A stretch of 64,000 nt of DNA. Origin: Armatimonadota bacterium (GTDB lineage Bacteria > Armatimonadota > UBA5829 > JAUSEB01). Position 1 is the stretch's first letter, and each line of letters opens with the position of its first letter. Location: the NCBI GenBank assembly GCA_030649165.1, contig JAUSGG010000024.1, positions 1 through 64,000 on the forward strand. The letters run 5' to 3'. Positions 1 to 7,576 of the stretch are shown here, piece by piece. The notes beneath the pieces were generated by a model. It had not been told where the DNA came from, searched no databases, and saw nothing but the letters and a program-made list of their open reading frames with translations. The translations under genes and the position numbers were made by a program.

Positions 1-49
1 CTACGTGTGTTCGCCAACTGACAACCGTCAACCGTCCGTAGCGGCTCAG

Positions 50-186
50 GTAAGAGTACAGGAATGGGTAGAATTGTATCACCCTCACCCTAACCCTCTC
101 CCGTCAAGGGAGAGGGGATTACGCTCGTCTTCTTCCGAGGACGGAGGAATAACGACCGACAGTCTACCTAATCGTGAACAGTTACC
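50..186. repeat. 137-bp near-identical repeat, copy 1
   Basis: This stretch matches 52227-52363 with one difference (A at 58 versus T at 52235). It contains a reverse-oriented CCCTCTCCC/GGGAGAGGG hairpin (94-102 with 108-116) from the commonest repeat family here. In both places the copy ends just before a good sigma-70-like promoter. Such high identity 52 kb apart suggests recent duplication, conversion or selection. Confidence 0.9.
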
Positions 187-194
187 GGCTCAGC

Positions 195-223
195 TTGTGA
201 CAGCACAGCCGTTCTGCTATAAT
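195..223 (+). promoter_or_regulatory. promoter of the skp/envelope block
   Basis: A TTGTGA -35 (195-200) and a perfect TATAAT -10 (218-223) are separated by 17 bases. Transcription would start near 230, about 65 bases before the skp ATG. Assigned by consensus match only. Confidence 0.65.
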
Positions 224-296
224 AACTGGCGTTATACCACCCTGTGCCGGGCGGTCGTGTTCGGCCGGCGCCAATAATTCGAGGAGCAAAAAACAG

Positions 297-962
297 ATGA
301 TATCGCGAAGGCCTGTCTTCGTTGTCGCCGCGGCGGCCACATTTTTCGGCTGGATGCTGAGTGGAGCAGCTTATGGGGCGGACGCCCCGCCGCAAGTGGC
401 GGACGCGAAGGTCGGAATCGTTGACGTAAGCCGTGTGGAAGACGAGTACGTTGAAGTCAAGAATGCTGTTTCGCAGGTAGACACGATGAAGAACTCTCTT
501 GCGAGCATTCTGAAGATGCGGCAAAAATACTCCCTTCTGCCCGCGCAGGAGCTTGACGAGCTCGAAAAGCTCACGGGCATGGAAAAGCCTGAGGAAAAGG
601 ATAACGCCCGAGTTCAGGAGATCACCAAGAAGGGCGACGACTTGGCCGCCGAACTGGAGGCCCTGCGCAATAAGAAGGAACCGACCGACCAGGATAAGGC
701 GCGGCTGAACGAGCTGACCGATCTCAGCAGAAAGGCCACATCGGACGTCGAGGCGCGTCGCGCTCAGTACGATACGGACTTGCAGAATAAGGCCAAGGAT
801 CTTTTCGACAAAGCAAATGAGAAGATGAACGCCGCCATAGCCGAACTGGCGCGGCAGAAGGGCCTTTGGACCGTCTTGGCGAAGCCCTTCGTTCTCTGGG
901 GCGGCGCCGACCTGACCAACGATCTCATAGAGAAACTCAACAAGGACGCCAAGAAGCAATAG
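297..962 (+). CDS. skp: Skp/OmpH-family periplasmic chaperone
   Basis: A Skp-type chaperone holds unfolded outer-membrane proteins in the periplasm on the way to the BAM complex. The 221-residue product starts with a signal peptide (hydrophobic core about 8-25, likely cleavage after AAYG). The family strand KVGIVDVSRV follows at about 38-47, then a long charged helical, coiled-coil stretch (about 55-195). It is about 40-60 residues longer than E. coli Skp. GAGGAG at 281-286 is a good ribosome binding site. A lipoprotein gene follows after 4 bases and the lpx genes lie beyond, the company skp also keeps in proteobacteria. The family is clear from architecture; chaperone activity is inferred. 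Confidence 0.85.
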   Translation: MISRRPVFVVAAAATFFGWMLSGAAYGADAPPQVADAKVGIVDVSRVEDEYVEVKNAVSQVDTMKNSLASILKMRQKYSLLPAQELDELEKLTGMEKPEEKDNARVQEITKKGDDLAAELEALRNKKEPTDQDKARLNELTDLSRKATSDVEARRAQYDTDLQNKAKDLFDKANEKMNAAIAELARQKGLWTVLAKPFVLWGGADLTNDLIEKLNKDAKKQ

Positions 963-966
963 CAAA

Positions 967-2016
967 ATGGCTAATATCGGTGCGCGCATGATGCGCAGCT
1001 TTTTACTACTGGGCTTGACAGGCGTCGTCGTTTCGGCGCTGTCAGGCTGCAAAACCATGGTGGCCACGGATCGGCAATCATGGGTGGAGCCCGTCGCATT
1101 GCGCAAGACGCATAACGGGACGTGGCCGCGATTGACAGCGTCAACCGGCCGCGCGCCCGACTCGTCCTACGCTGAGGCGGACACGATAGAGCCGTACCGG
1201 ACCGAGCCCCCGGCCACCGACTGCGCGTTGATGGAATCGGCCCGGGATGATTTGCGTCGGAGCTTGCTGAACATAGCGGAAGAGCAGATTGTGCGGGAGA
1301 CCGCGCGTATGTCCGAGGGGACGTCCGCGCGTCTGGAAGCGCGGCGACAGGAGATCGAGGAAGCCAATAGACGGGAATACGCAGCCCTCAGCGAGAAGGC
1401 AGCCGGAGATTCCGCCGCTCGGGTACACCAGGTTCAAACAGAGCTCCAGGGGCCGCGTCTCAACCTCAGGCTCAAGCTGGCGGCGGTGAACGCCAGAACG
1501 GGTATGTTCGAAGGGAAGTTGGACAGGGAAGCCGGGAACAAGTCGGACTGGCTGAAGGCTGAGTTGGAGCGTTTGGACCTGAAGCAGGCGCAGAGCGTTC
1601 AGGAGATTCGGGATTCTGAGTCGAAGGAGATGTCCGAGTTAAAGGCGCGACAACAGTCCCGGCTTGAAGCGGAGATTGCCCAAATGCGCGACGACTACGG
1701 GGTTGAGATGGCGGAGCAGGCCAAGGCGCAGAGGAATCGGTTAAGAGCCGACCTGGCCGAAGAGGCTATCTCAATCGGCTTCGATCGATCTCCCCGTGGA
1801 TGCCTTGATCCGACAAGCAAGCTGTGCCGCGCTCTCAACGGCCTGAACAGCAGGGCTGCCGGCGTCGCGGAGCGCAAGTTCGACCGTGACCTTGCAGCGG
1901 CCCAGGCGTCCATGAAAAGTCGGCGAGATGAGATCAGAGAGCGTGAGGCGGAGGACTACAGTCTTACCACCGGAAACCTTGCGCGGGCTCGGCAGAGGAA
2001 TAGACCGGATTCATAG
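967..2016 (+). CDS. coiled-coil outer-membrane lipoprotein, function unknown
   Basis: The protein has a lipoprotein signal: a hydrophobic segment followed by the lipobox LSGC with Cys28, so it should be lipidated and membrane-anchored in the periplasm. The rest (about 80-340) is extremely rich in Glu, Arg, Lys, Ala and Gln with heptad-like spacing, so a long coiled coil is expected. An in-frame ATG at 988 is an equally plausible start. The gene follows skp by 4 bases and is probably cotranscribed. The Skp neighbour and helical character suggest another periplasmic chaperone or scaffold, but no known domain is recognised. Confidence 0.75.
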   Translation: MANIGARMMRSFLLLGLTGVVVSALSGCKTMVATDRQSWVEPVALRKTHNGTWPRLTASTGRAPDSSYAEADTIEPYRTEPPATDCALMESARDDLRRSLLNIAEEQIVRETARMSEGTSARLEARRQEIEEANRREYAALSEKAAGDSAARVHQVQTELQGPRLNLRLKLAAVNARTGMFEGKLDREAGNKSDWLKAELERLDLKQAQSVQEIRDSESKEMSELKARQQSRLEAEIAQMRDDYGVEMAEQAKAQRNRLRADLAEEAISIGFDRSPRGCLDPTSKLCRALNGLNSRAAGVAERKFDRDLAAAQASMKSRRDEIREREAEDYSLTTGNLARARQRNRPDS

Positions 2017-2034
2017 TAGGCGAGGCAGCGCCGT

Positions 2035-2200
2035 GACCTCCCCCTAGCCCCCTCCTAAGAGGAGGGGGGATCCCCTCTCCTTCCAGGAGAGGGCCGGGGT
2101 GAGGTCTGACTTGGCGATCGACTCTATCAGGCGGCTGATAGGCCGGGTTCATAATCAACCCCCTCTCCCTACGAGGGAGAGGGCTGGGGTGAGAGTGGAA
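2035..2200. repeat. two palindromic CCCTCTCCC-type repeats between the lipoprotein gene and lpxD
   Basis: 2035-2106 is a compound unit: a CCCCCTCCT/AGGAGGGGG hairpin followed by a CCCTCTCC/GGAGAGGG hairpin and a GGGGTGAGG tail. 2159-2200 is a single unit, CCCTCTCCCTACGAGGGAGAGGG plus the tail. The remaining bases to 2258 hold short CTGATCACTGTTCACTG-like direct repeats. No promoter or terminator is clear. Confidence 0.85.
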
Positions 2201-2258
2201 CGCATCAAACCTCATCCCTTGTAGACTGTTCACTGATCACTGTTCACTGTTTACTAAC

Positions 2259-3323
2259 ATGCGCACAACGGTTCGGGAACTAACGGAACTGGTAGGTGGG
2301 GAGCTGCGCGGCGACGGCGATTGCGAGATCACCGGCGTCTCGAGCATAGAAGAGGCCATGCCGGGCGACGTGGTGTTCGCCCAGGATGCCCGCTATCTTC
2401 GCGTGGCAGCGGCCTCCGCGGCCTCGGCGATAGTCGGCCCGGCGGACGCCCGCAACACGGGAAAGCCGCTCATACTGGTCGATGACCCCAAGTACGCCTT
2501 TGCCCGCATCCTCGAACTGTTCGCGCCCCGGCCGCGAACGGAGCCGGGCGTCCACCCAAGCGCTTGCGTCCAATCCGACCTGCGATGCGGCCAGGATGTT
2601 TCCATTCAGTTTTGCGCCTATCTCGGCGCCAATGTTGTCCTGGGCGACCGCGTCAATATCTCTCCCCACGCCTATATTGCCGACAACGTCACGATCGGCT
2701 CCGACGTCGTAATCCACCCCTTTGTCGCTATCCACCAGGGCGTTGTGATCGGCGACCGGGTCACGATTCACAGCGGCAGCGTGATCGGAAGTGACGGCTT
2801 CGGATATGTGATGGTTGACGGCATCGGGCACAAGAAGATACCGCAGATAGGAAATGTCATTATCGGTGATGACGTCGAAATCGGCGCCAACAGCGCAATA
2901 GACAGGGCGCGCACCGGCTCCACTGAGATAGGGTCCGGGACCAAGATCGACAACATGGTTCACATAGCCCACAACGTTAAGATCGGGAGGAACTGTCTGG
3001 TCGTAGCCCTGGTCGGCATTGCCGGGACGGTCACAATAGGCGACGGCGTCGTTCTGGCGGGCCAGGCCGGGGTTAAGGATAACGTGCAAATCGGCGACGG
3101 CGTGGTGGTCGCCGCGCGGGCCGGGGTCATCGGCGATGTCCCAAAGGGAGCGCGCGTGTCCGGTTTTCCCGCCAGAGACCATTGCGAACAGATGCGGGCC
3201 ACCGCCGCGCTGCAGCGCCTGCCGGAGTTGCTCAAGCTGATAGGGCGACTGGGAGACCGCATAGCGGCCTTAGAAGGACAGAAGACGGAAGATGATGTCG
3301 AGCGGCCAGAGTCCGGCGGTTGA
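2259..3323 (+). CDS. lpxD: UDP-3-O-acylglucosamine N-acyltransferase LpxD
   Basis: LpxD adds the second (N-linked) acyl chain in lipid A synthesis, acting on the product of LpxC with acyl-ACP as donor. The 354-residue protein has the LpxD N-terminal uridine-binding region (about 1-95), a left-handed beta-helix of hexapeptide repeats (about 100-320), and a short helical tail. The catalytic histidine is recognisable in HIAHNVKIG (His238). Length is normal. The gene overlaps lpxC by 32 bases, which suggests translational coupling. lpxD is separated from the two upstream genes by repeats, so a promoter may lie there, although none is obvious. Confidence 0.97.
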   Translation: MRTTVRELTELVGGELRGDGDCEITGVSSIEEAMPGDVVFAQDARYLRVAAASAASAIVGPADARNTGKPLILVDDPKYAFARILELFAPRPRTEPGVHPSACVQSDLRCGQDVSIQFCAYLGANVVLGDRVNISPHAYIADNVTIGSDVVIHPFVAIHQGVVIGDRVTIHSGSVIGSDGFGYVMVDGIGHKKIPQIGNVIIGDDVEIGANSAIDRARTGSTEIGSGTKIDNMVHIAHNVKIGRNCLVVALVGIAGTVTIGDGVVLAGQAGVKDNVQIGDGVVVAARAGVIGDVPKGARVSGFPARDHCEQMRATAALQRLPELLKLIGRLGDRIAALEGQKTEDDVERPESGG

Positions 3324-4134
3324 TCGCCAGCGCACCGTCAGGGAGAACGTCGGACTCAGTGGCGCCGGTCTGCACAGCGGCGAACCGTGTGAAGTCATCA
3401 TCCGTCCCGCTGACGCGGACGCCGGCATAATATTCGCAATAAACGGCGAAGAGATTCCCGCCAACGCGCGCAGCGTAACGGACACCGCCAGGGGGGTGTC
3501 ATTAGGCGCGAACGGTCAGCGCGTAATGACCGTCGAGCATCTTCTGGCGGCGCTTCGCGGCTGTGGAATCGACAACGCGCGCGTCGAGCTGACCGGTTCG
3601 GAGATACCGGCAGTTGACGGCAGTTCCAAACCGTTTGTGGATGCAATCGTGGCAGCGGGAACGCAAATCCAGGACCGGCCTCGGAAGATATACGAACTGC
3701 GCGAGCCGGTGTGTGTGATGAGCGGCGGCAGCTACATACTTGCCGCGCCGTCCGACAGGCTGTGTGTCAACTACGTTATGCGATATGCGCATCCGATGAT
3801 CGGCGCGCAGTCGTTTACGTTCGCTTTCGAACAGGAGGCGTTTCAGAAGGACATTGCGCCCGCCCGCACTTTCGTGTTATACGAAGAGGTGGCGAGTCTC
3901 ATCTCACAGCGGCTCGCGCAGGGAGGTAACCTGTCTAACACCATAGTCGTCTGGCAGGAGCGCCTGTCGTGCGACTTGCGATACCCGGACGAGTTCGCGC
4001 GGCACAAGGTCCTCGACGTGGTCGGTGACCTTGCGTTGCTTGGCGCGGCGCTTCGCGCCGATATCGTCGCCGTCAAATCCGGCCACGCGCTGAATGTCGA
4101 ACTGGTCCGGAGACTGATGGAGCTTGAAGGTTAG
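3292..4134 (+). CDS. lpxC: UDP-3-O-acyl-N-acetylglucosamine deacetylase LpxC
   Basis: LpxC is the zinc deacetylase that catalyses the committed step of lipid A synthesis. The key residues are present: zinc ligands His83 (in VEHLLAAL), His238 and Asp242 (in HKVLDVVGD), with Glu82 as likely base and His265 in the GHALN motif. The 280-residue length is that of a stand-alone LpxC; it is not fused to FabZ as in Bacteroidetes and Chlorobi. The next gene is nevertheless fabZ. Start codons at 3292 and 3295 lie inside the end of lpxD. Confidence 0.97.
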   Translation: MMSSGQSPAVDRQRTVRENVGLSGAGLHSGEPCEVIIRPADADAGIIFAINGEEIPANARSVTDTARGVSLGANGQRVMTVEHLLAALRGCGIDNARVELTGSEIPAVDGSSKPFVDAIVAAGTQIQDRPRKIYELREPVCVMSGGSYILAAPSDRLCVNYVMRYAHPMIGAQSFTFAFEQEAFQKDIAPARTFVLYEEVASLISQRLAQGGNLSNTIVVWQERLSCDLRYPDEFARHKVLDVVGDLALLGAALRADIVAVKSGHALNVELVRRLMELEG

Positions 4135-4145
4135 CGGCATAACAC

Positions 4146-4163
4146 GTGACGTTGAAGCGTCAC
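4146..4163. repeat. GTGACG/CGTCAC hairpin repeat
   Basis: GTGACG (4146-4151) and CGTCAC (4158-4163) form a six-base stem around TTGAAG. Read on the minus strand, the element shares the flank GGCAGCGTGA with 14008-14030, where the corresponding stem is GTGAGG/CCTCAC. The rest of the lpxC-fabZ gap holds a degenerate CCTCTCCCTC repeat (about 4257-4294). Confidence 0.6.
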
Positions 4164-4391
4164 GCTGCCTATCGGAAAGCAAGCTGAAGCAAGCTATAGG
4201 GCTAAAGTGAACGGTATTAAGGTTACGGACATGTCAATGGGAGAAGTTGCGCCAAATCCTCTCCCTCTATGCGACGGGCATTTGGTGAGGGTGGTAGTTC
4301 ATCAACATTCAACGTTCAACTTCTGAGACTGGTGGTCTTGCGCAATGGCTGTGCACACTGATTGCGATGCGATGGATGGGGGGCTGAATCT

Positions 4392-4883
4392 ATGCTTGAC
4401 GTAGAAGGAATCAGGGACGTGCTGCCGCACAGGTATCCATTCCTGCTTGTGGACAGGATACTCGAGCTTGTGCCCGGCAAAAAAGCGGTGGGGCTGAAGA
4501 ACGTCACCATCAACGAAGGGTTCTTCGAGGGACATTTTCCCGGCCACGCCGTAATGCCTGCCGTGCTGCTCGTCGAGGCGATGGCTCAGGTTGGCGGTGT
4601 GCTGCTGCTCTCGATGACCGGCAACAAGGGCAAGCTGGCGTACTTCGGCGGCATGGATAACGTCCGGTTCCGTAAGCCGGTCGTCCCCGGCGACAGCGTC
4701 GTCACCGAGGTCTTCGTGATTAAGAACAGCGGGCGGTTCGGAAAAGTGAAGGCAGTCGCAACTGTTGACGGTCAGACCGTTGCTGAGGGCGAGTTCATCT
4801 TCGCTCTGGTTGAGAGGGACCGGTCTCCATCGGAAGTCGGAGCCGGCAACGACGGAAGCGAAGCGCTGGAGCGTGTCGGATGA
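4392..4883 (+). CDS. fabZ: 3-hydroxyacyl-ACP dehydratase FabZ
   Basis: FabZ dehydrates beta-hydroxyacyl-ACP in fatty-acid elongation and competes with LpxA and LpxD for hydroxyacyl-ACP, which explains its place in lpx clusters. The 163-residue protein has the hot-dog fold signature with catalytic His48 (GHFPGHAVMP) and Glu62 (LLVEAMAQ). I chose the ATG at 4392 because MLDVEGIRDVLPHRYPFLL is the usual FabZ amino terminus and a GGGGG run lies about 8 bases upstream; an in-frame ATG at 4362 would add ten unconserved residues. The stop overlaps the lpxA start in ATGA. Confidence 0.96.
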   Translation: MLDVEGIRDVLPHRYPFLLVDRILELVPGKKAVGLKNVTINEGFFEGHFPGHAVMPAVLLVEAMAQVGGVLLLSMTGNKGKLAYFGGMDNVRFRKPVVPGDSVVTEVFVIKNSGRFGKVKAVATVDGQTVAEGEFIFALVERDRSPSEVGAGNDGSEALERVG

Positions 4884-5719
4884 AAACACAAGAGGTCGCA
4901 ACTACTGTCCAGGAAACTTCAATACATCCGACCGCCATAGTGCATTCGTCCGCCGAAATGGGCGTCGGAGTCTCAGTAGGCCCGTACTGCGTCATCGGCC
5001 CCGACGTGGTCATCAGCGATGGGACCAGCGTCGATTCGCACGCCGTGATCGAGCAGTGGACCAGCATCGGAAGGAACTGCCACATTGGCTGCGGCACCGT
5101 CCTGGGCGGCGCGCCGCAGGACCATAAATTCCACGGCGAGCGCAGTTACCTGATCATCGGCGACAACAACATTATCCGAGAGTACAACACCATCCACCGC
5201 GCGTGCGGCGAGGAATCCGTCACTCGAATCGGCAATGAGAACATGCTGATGGCTTACTGCCACATAGGCCATAACTGCGAGCTGCGCGATTACATAGTCA
5301 TGGCCAATATGGTCGGCATAAGCGGCCACGTTCTGGTCGAGGACAGGGTCGTTTTTGGCGGAATGGTGGGCGTCCATCAGTACGTGCGAATTGGAAAGCT
5401 GGCCATGATCGGCGGCTACTCAAAAGTCGTGCAGGATATTCCGCCGTTCATGATGGCGGACGGCCGTCCCACTCGGGTATACGACCTGAACGTCATCGGA
5501 CTCCGCAGGGCCGGCGTGCCGGCCAGAGTGCGAGCGGGTCTCAAACAGGCTTACAAGTTGTTATACCGCTCGAATCTGAACAGCACGCAGGCCATCGAAG
5601 CCATCGAGGCCGTCGAAAGCGAAGTGGAATCCAGTGAGGAAAGAGACTATCTATTGCAGTTCCTGAGGAACGTCAAGTTCGGGTTCGGCGGACGGCAATT
5701 GGAGATCAGGCGCAAGTGA
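4880..5719 (+). CDS. lpxA: UDP-N-acetylglucosamine O-acyltransferase LpxA
   Basis: LpxA catalyses the first, reversible step of lipid A synthesis, transferring a hydroxyacyl chain to UDP-GlcNAc. The product (279 residues) is a hexapeptide-repeat beta-helix (about 12-195) with the LpxA helical carboxyl terminus. The catalytic histidine is His131 in CHIGHNC, equivalent to His125 of E. coli; His128 matches the upstream conserved histidine. Length is slightly above the usual 255-265. It overlaps fabZ by 4 bases (ATGA), indicating coupling. Confidence 0.97.
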   Translation: MKTQEVATTVQETSIHPTAIVHSSAEMGVGVSVGPYCVIGPDVVISDGTSVDSHAVIEQWTSIGRNCHIGCGTVLGGAPQDHKFHGERSYLIIGDNNIIREYNTIHRACGEESVTRIGNENMLMAYCHIGHNCELRDYIVMANMVGISGHVLVEDRVVFGGMVGVHQYVRIGKLAMIGGYSKVVQDIPPFMMADGRPTRVYDLNVIGLRRAGVPARVRAGLKQAYKLLYRSNLNSTQAIEAIEAVESEVESSEERDYLLQFLRNVKFGFGGRQLEIRRK

Positions 5720-5739
5720 TCGGAGATGCGCCACGAAGT

Positions 5740-5860
5740 CCCCTCTCCCTACGAGGGAGAGGGTTAGGGTGGAACCTTTGGCAGAATCCACCGTTCCTGG
5801 GGAAAAGGGAGACGTAATCCCCTCTCCCTATGAGGGAGAGGGTTAGGGTGGAACCTTTCG
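5740..5860. repeat. tandem pair of CCCTCTCCC palindromic repeats overlapping the lpxB start
   Basis: Two units (5740-5780 and 5819-5860), each CCCTCTCCCTANGAGGGAGAGGG followed by TTAGGGTGGAACCTTT, lie about 79 bases apart. The second runs into lpxB: its GAGAGG (5835-5840) serves as a ribosome binding site and its GTG (5848) as probable start codon. Confidence 0.85.
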
Positions 5861-7047
5861 CAAGACACGAACGTTCAGACGCCGGCGCGCGCGAAGCGCC
5901 CAAAATCGCAATCATTACCGGTGAGGCATCCGGCGACCTGCTCGGTTCTCTCCTTGCCCGGCGGATCGGTGAGATGGCTCCTGACGCCGAGATGTGGGGC
6001 GCCGGCGGAAAACGCATGCGCGAAGCCGGCGTGGACCTGGTCTGCCCATCCGCAATAAGCGGCGCAATAGGAATTTCGGAGGCTTTTAAGCAGGTTCCGG
6101 GGCTTTTGCTGGAGTACTTCCGCGTCAGGCGAGCGCTGCTGGCGCGGCGGCCCGACGTGCTGACGCTCATCGACTTTGGCACGTTTAACAAGCGCGTCGC
6201 CGGTTTTGCTCGGCGTCACGGCATTCTGACAGTCTATTACATGCCTCCCGGAGCATGGCGACGGAAGGCGCGCAAGGGCCGCGTTCATCTGGCGGACAAG
6301 TTCATCACGCCATTTGAATGGTCCTGCGAGTCGCTGAAGAGCGAAGGGGCGGACGTGACTCTGGTCGGCCATCCGCTCCTGGATGTCGTCCACCCAGCGT
6401 TGAGCGAGAGCGAGTTTCTGGATCGGCTCGGCTTGAGGCCGGGCCGCCCTGTTGTTGCGCTTCTGCCGGGCAGCAGGAAACAGGAGATAAAGCATATCTG
6501 GCCCGTCGTGCTGAGGGCCGTAAAGCTGATCGAGGCGGAGATTCCGGGGCTGCGGTATGTGGTGGCCGCGGCGGGTCAGAGACAGGCCGTGCTGATCGAG
6601 AGCGCTCTGTCCGGCGCGAACGTTCCCGATATCAGAGTGGCGCACGGCATAACTTACGACGCGCTCGCTTATGCAAATCTGGCGATTACCGCGTCCGGCA
6701 CCGCCACGCTCGAAGCGGCTATACTGAACACCCCGATGGTCATAGTCTATCGGGGATCGTGTTTATCTCATCTGGAGTACCTGCTCCGCGGAAGAACTGT
6801 GCTGGAGGAGCATATTGGTCTGCCGAATATCATTGCGGGGAAACGAATATGCCCGGAACTTCTGAGCAAAGAAGCGACACCCGAGAAGATCGCGCGCTTG
6901 GCAATCGGCCTGCTGAAGGACCCTTCCAGCATGGCTGCGATGAAGCAGGAACTGCTGAAGGTTCGATCGTCTCTGGGGCAGAACGGCGGCGATGGGATAG
7001 CAGCGAGAGTTATACTGGAGGCCGCCGGCCGCGAGTTGACCGCATGA
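5848..7047 (+). CDS. lpxB: lipid-A-disaccharide synthase LpxB
   Basis: LpxB is the family-19 glycosyltransferase that joins UDP-diacylglucosamine and lipid X into the lipid A disaccharide on the inner membrane. Diagnostic motifs include KIAIITGEASGDLLG near the amino terminus, LLPGSRKQEIKHIWP in the middle and ITASGTATLEAAI in the carboxyl half. No ATG lies close to the conserved start. GTG at 5848 with GAGAGG seven bases upstream is the best choice, and ATG at 5830 is an alternative; both lie inside a palindromic repeat. The stop overlaps the next start in ATGA (7044-7047). Confidence 0.95.
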   Translation: MEPFARHERSDAGAREAPKIAIITGEASGDLLGSLLARRIGEMAPDAEMWGAGGKRMREAGVDLVCPSAISGAIGISEAFKQVPGLLLEYFRVRRALLARRPDVLTLIDFGTFNKRVAGFARRHGILTVYYMPPGAWRRKARKGRVHLADKFITPFEWSCESLKSEGADVTLVGHPLLDVVHPALSESEFLDRLGLRPGRPVVALLPGSRKQEIKHIWPVVLRAVKLIEAEIPGLRYVVAAAGQRQAVLIESALSGANVPDIRVAHGITYDALAYANLAITASGTATLEAAILNTPMVIVYRGSCLSHLEYLLRGRTVLEEHIGLPNIIAGKRICPELLSKEATPEKIARLAIGLLKDPSSMAAMKQELLKVRSSLGQNGGDGIAARVILEAAGRELTA

Positions 7048-7571
7048 TTTACCACCTTGCCCGCCGCAGAACGTTTTTCTTCCCCGTAGGGCTCGTCGTA
7101 ATGCTGGTTCTTGCCAAGCCGACCTGGCCCACCTACCTGGCCGGACTGCTTCTCGTCATTCTTGGCGAAATCGTTAGATTCTGGGCTGCCGGGCATATCC
7201 GGAAATCCATTTCGCTTACGTCGAGCGGACCTTTCGGCTGCGTTCGCAATCCGCTGTACGCCGGCAGTTTTGTTATGACCGTAGGCTATGGCGTCATATC
7301 GAACAGCCTTGCCGCGGCCGTGTTCGCGATCGTTTTGTTTGGTATGCTGCATACCGCGGCAATCCTGTATGAGGAGCGCCAGTTATCGAAGCTTTTCGGA
7401 CAGGAGTTTACCGAATACTGCAAGTCCGTGCCCAGGTTGTTCCCAAAATGGCCCAGGGGCGAGCCAAGGCAATACTCGTGGCGCCAGGCCATCGAGAACA
7501 GCGAGCATAAGTCGGCTCTGTTCGCCGCTGCCGCCGCGCTTGCATTCGCCGCGCGAGCGTTAGTGAGATAA
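7044..7571 (+). CDS. isoprenylcysteine carboxyl methyltransferase-like membrane methyltransferase
   Basis: A 175-residue integral membrane protein with four to five hydrophobic segments. It carries the signature of the ICMT/phospholipid methyltransferase superfamily: CVRNPLYAGS at about 75-84 and EERQLSKLFGQEFTEYCKSVPRLFP at about 111-135. Members use S-adenosylmethionine to methylate lipid or isoprenoid acceptors at the membrane. The start overlaps the lpxB stop by 4 bases and msbA follows after 5 bases, so it belongs to the lipid A operon. A lipid A or carrier-lipid substrate is plausible but not shown. Confidence 0.8.
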   Translation: MIYHLARRRTFFFPVGLVVMLVLAKPTWPTYLAGLLLVILGEIVRFWAAGHIRKSISLTSSGPFGCVRNPLYAGSFVMTVGYGVISNSLAAAVFAIVLFGMLHTAAILYEERQLSKLFGQEFTEYCKSVPRLFPKWPRGEPRQYSWRQAIENSEHKSALFAAAAALAFAARALVR

Positions 7572-7576
7572 ACATA

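Noticed and set aside
5-277. Short open frame with HPHPNPLPSRERG
   Set aside because: It is the translation of a palindromic intergenic repeat; the same peptide appears wherever the repeat occurs.
168-1106. Long minus-strand frame opposite skp
   Set aside because: It mirrors the skp and lipoprotein genes, which have signal peptides and family motifs; the mirrored protein is Leu/Arg-rich without any family trait.
5740-5860. CRISPR-like array
   Set aside because: Only two repeats with palindromic, dispersed relatives; no regular spacers and no cas genes anywhere in the window.
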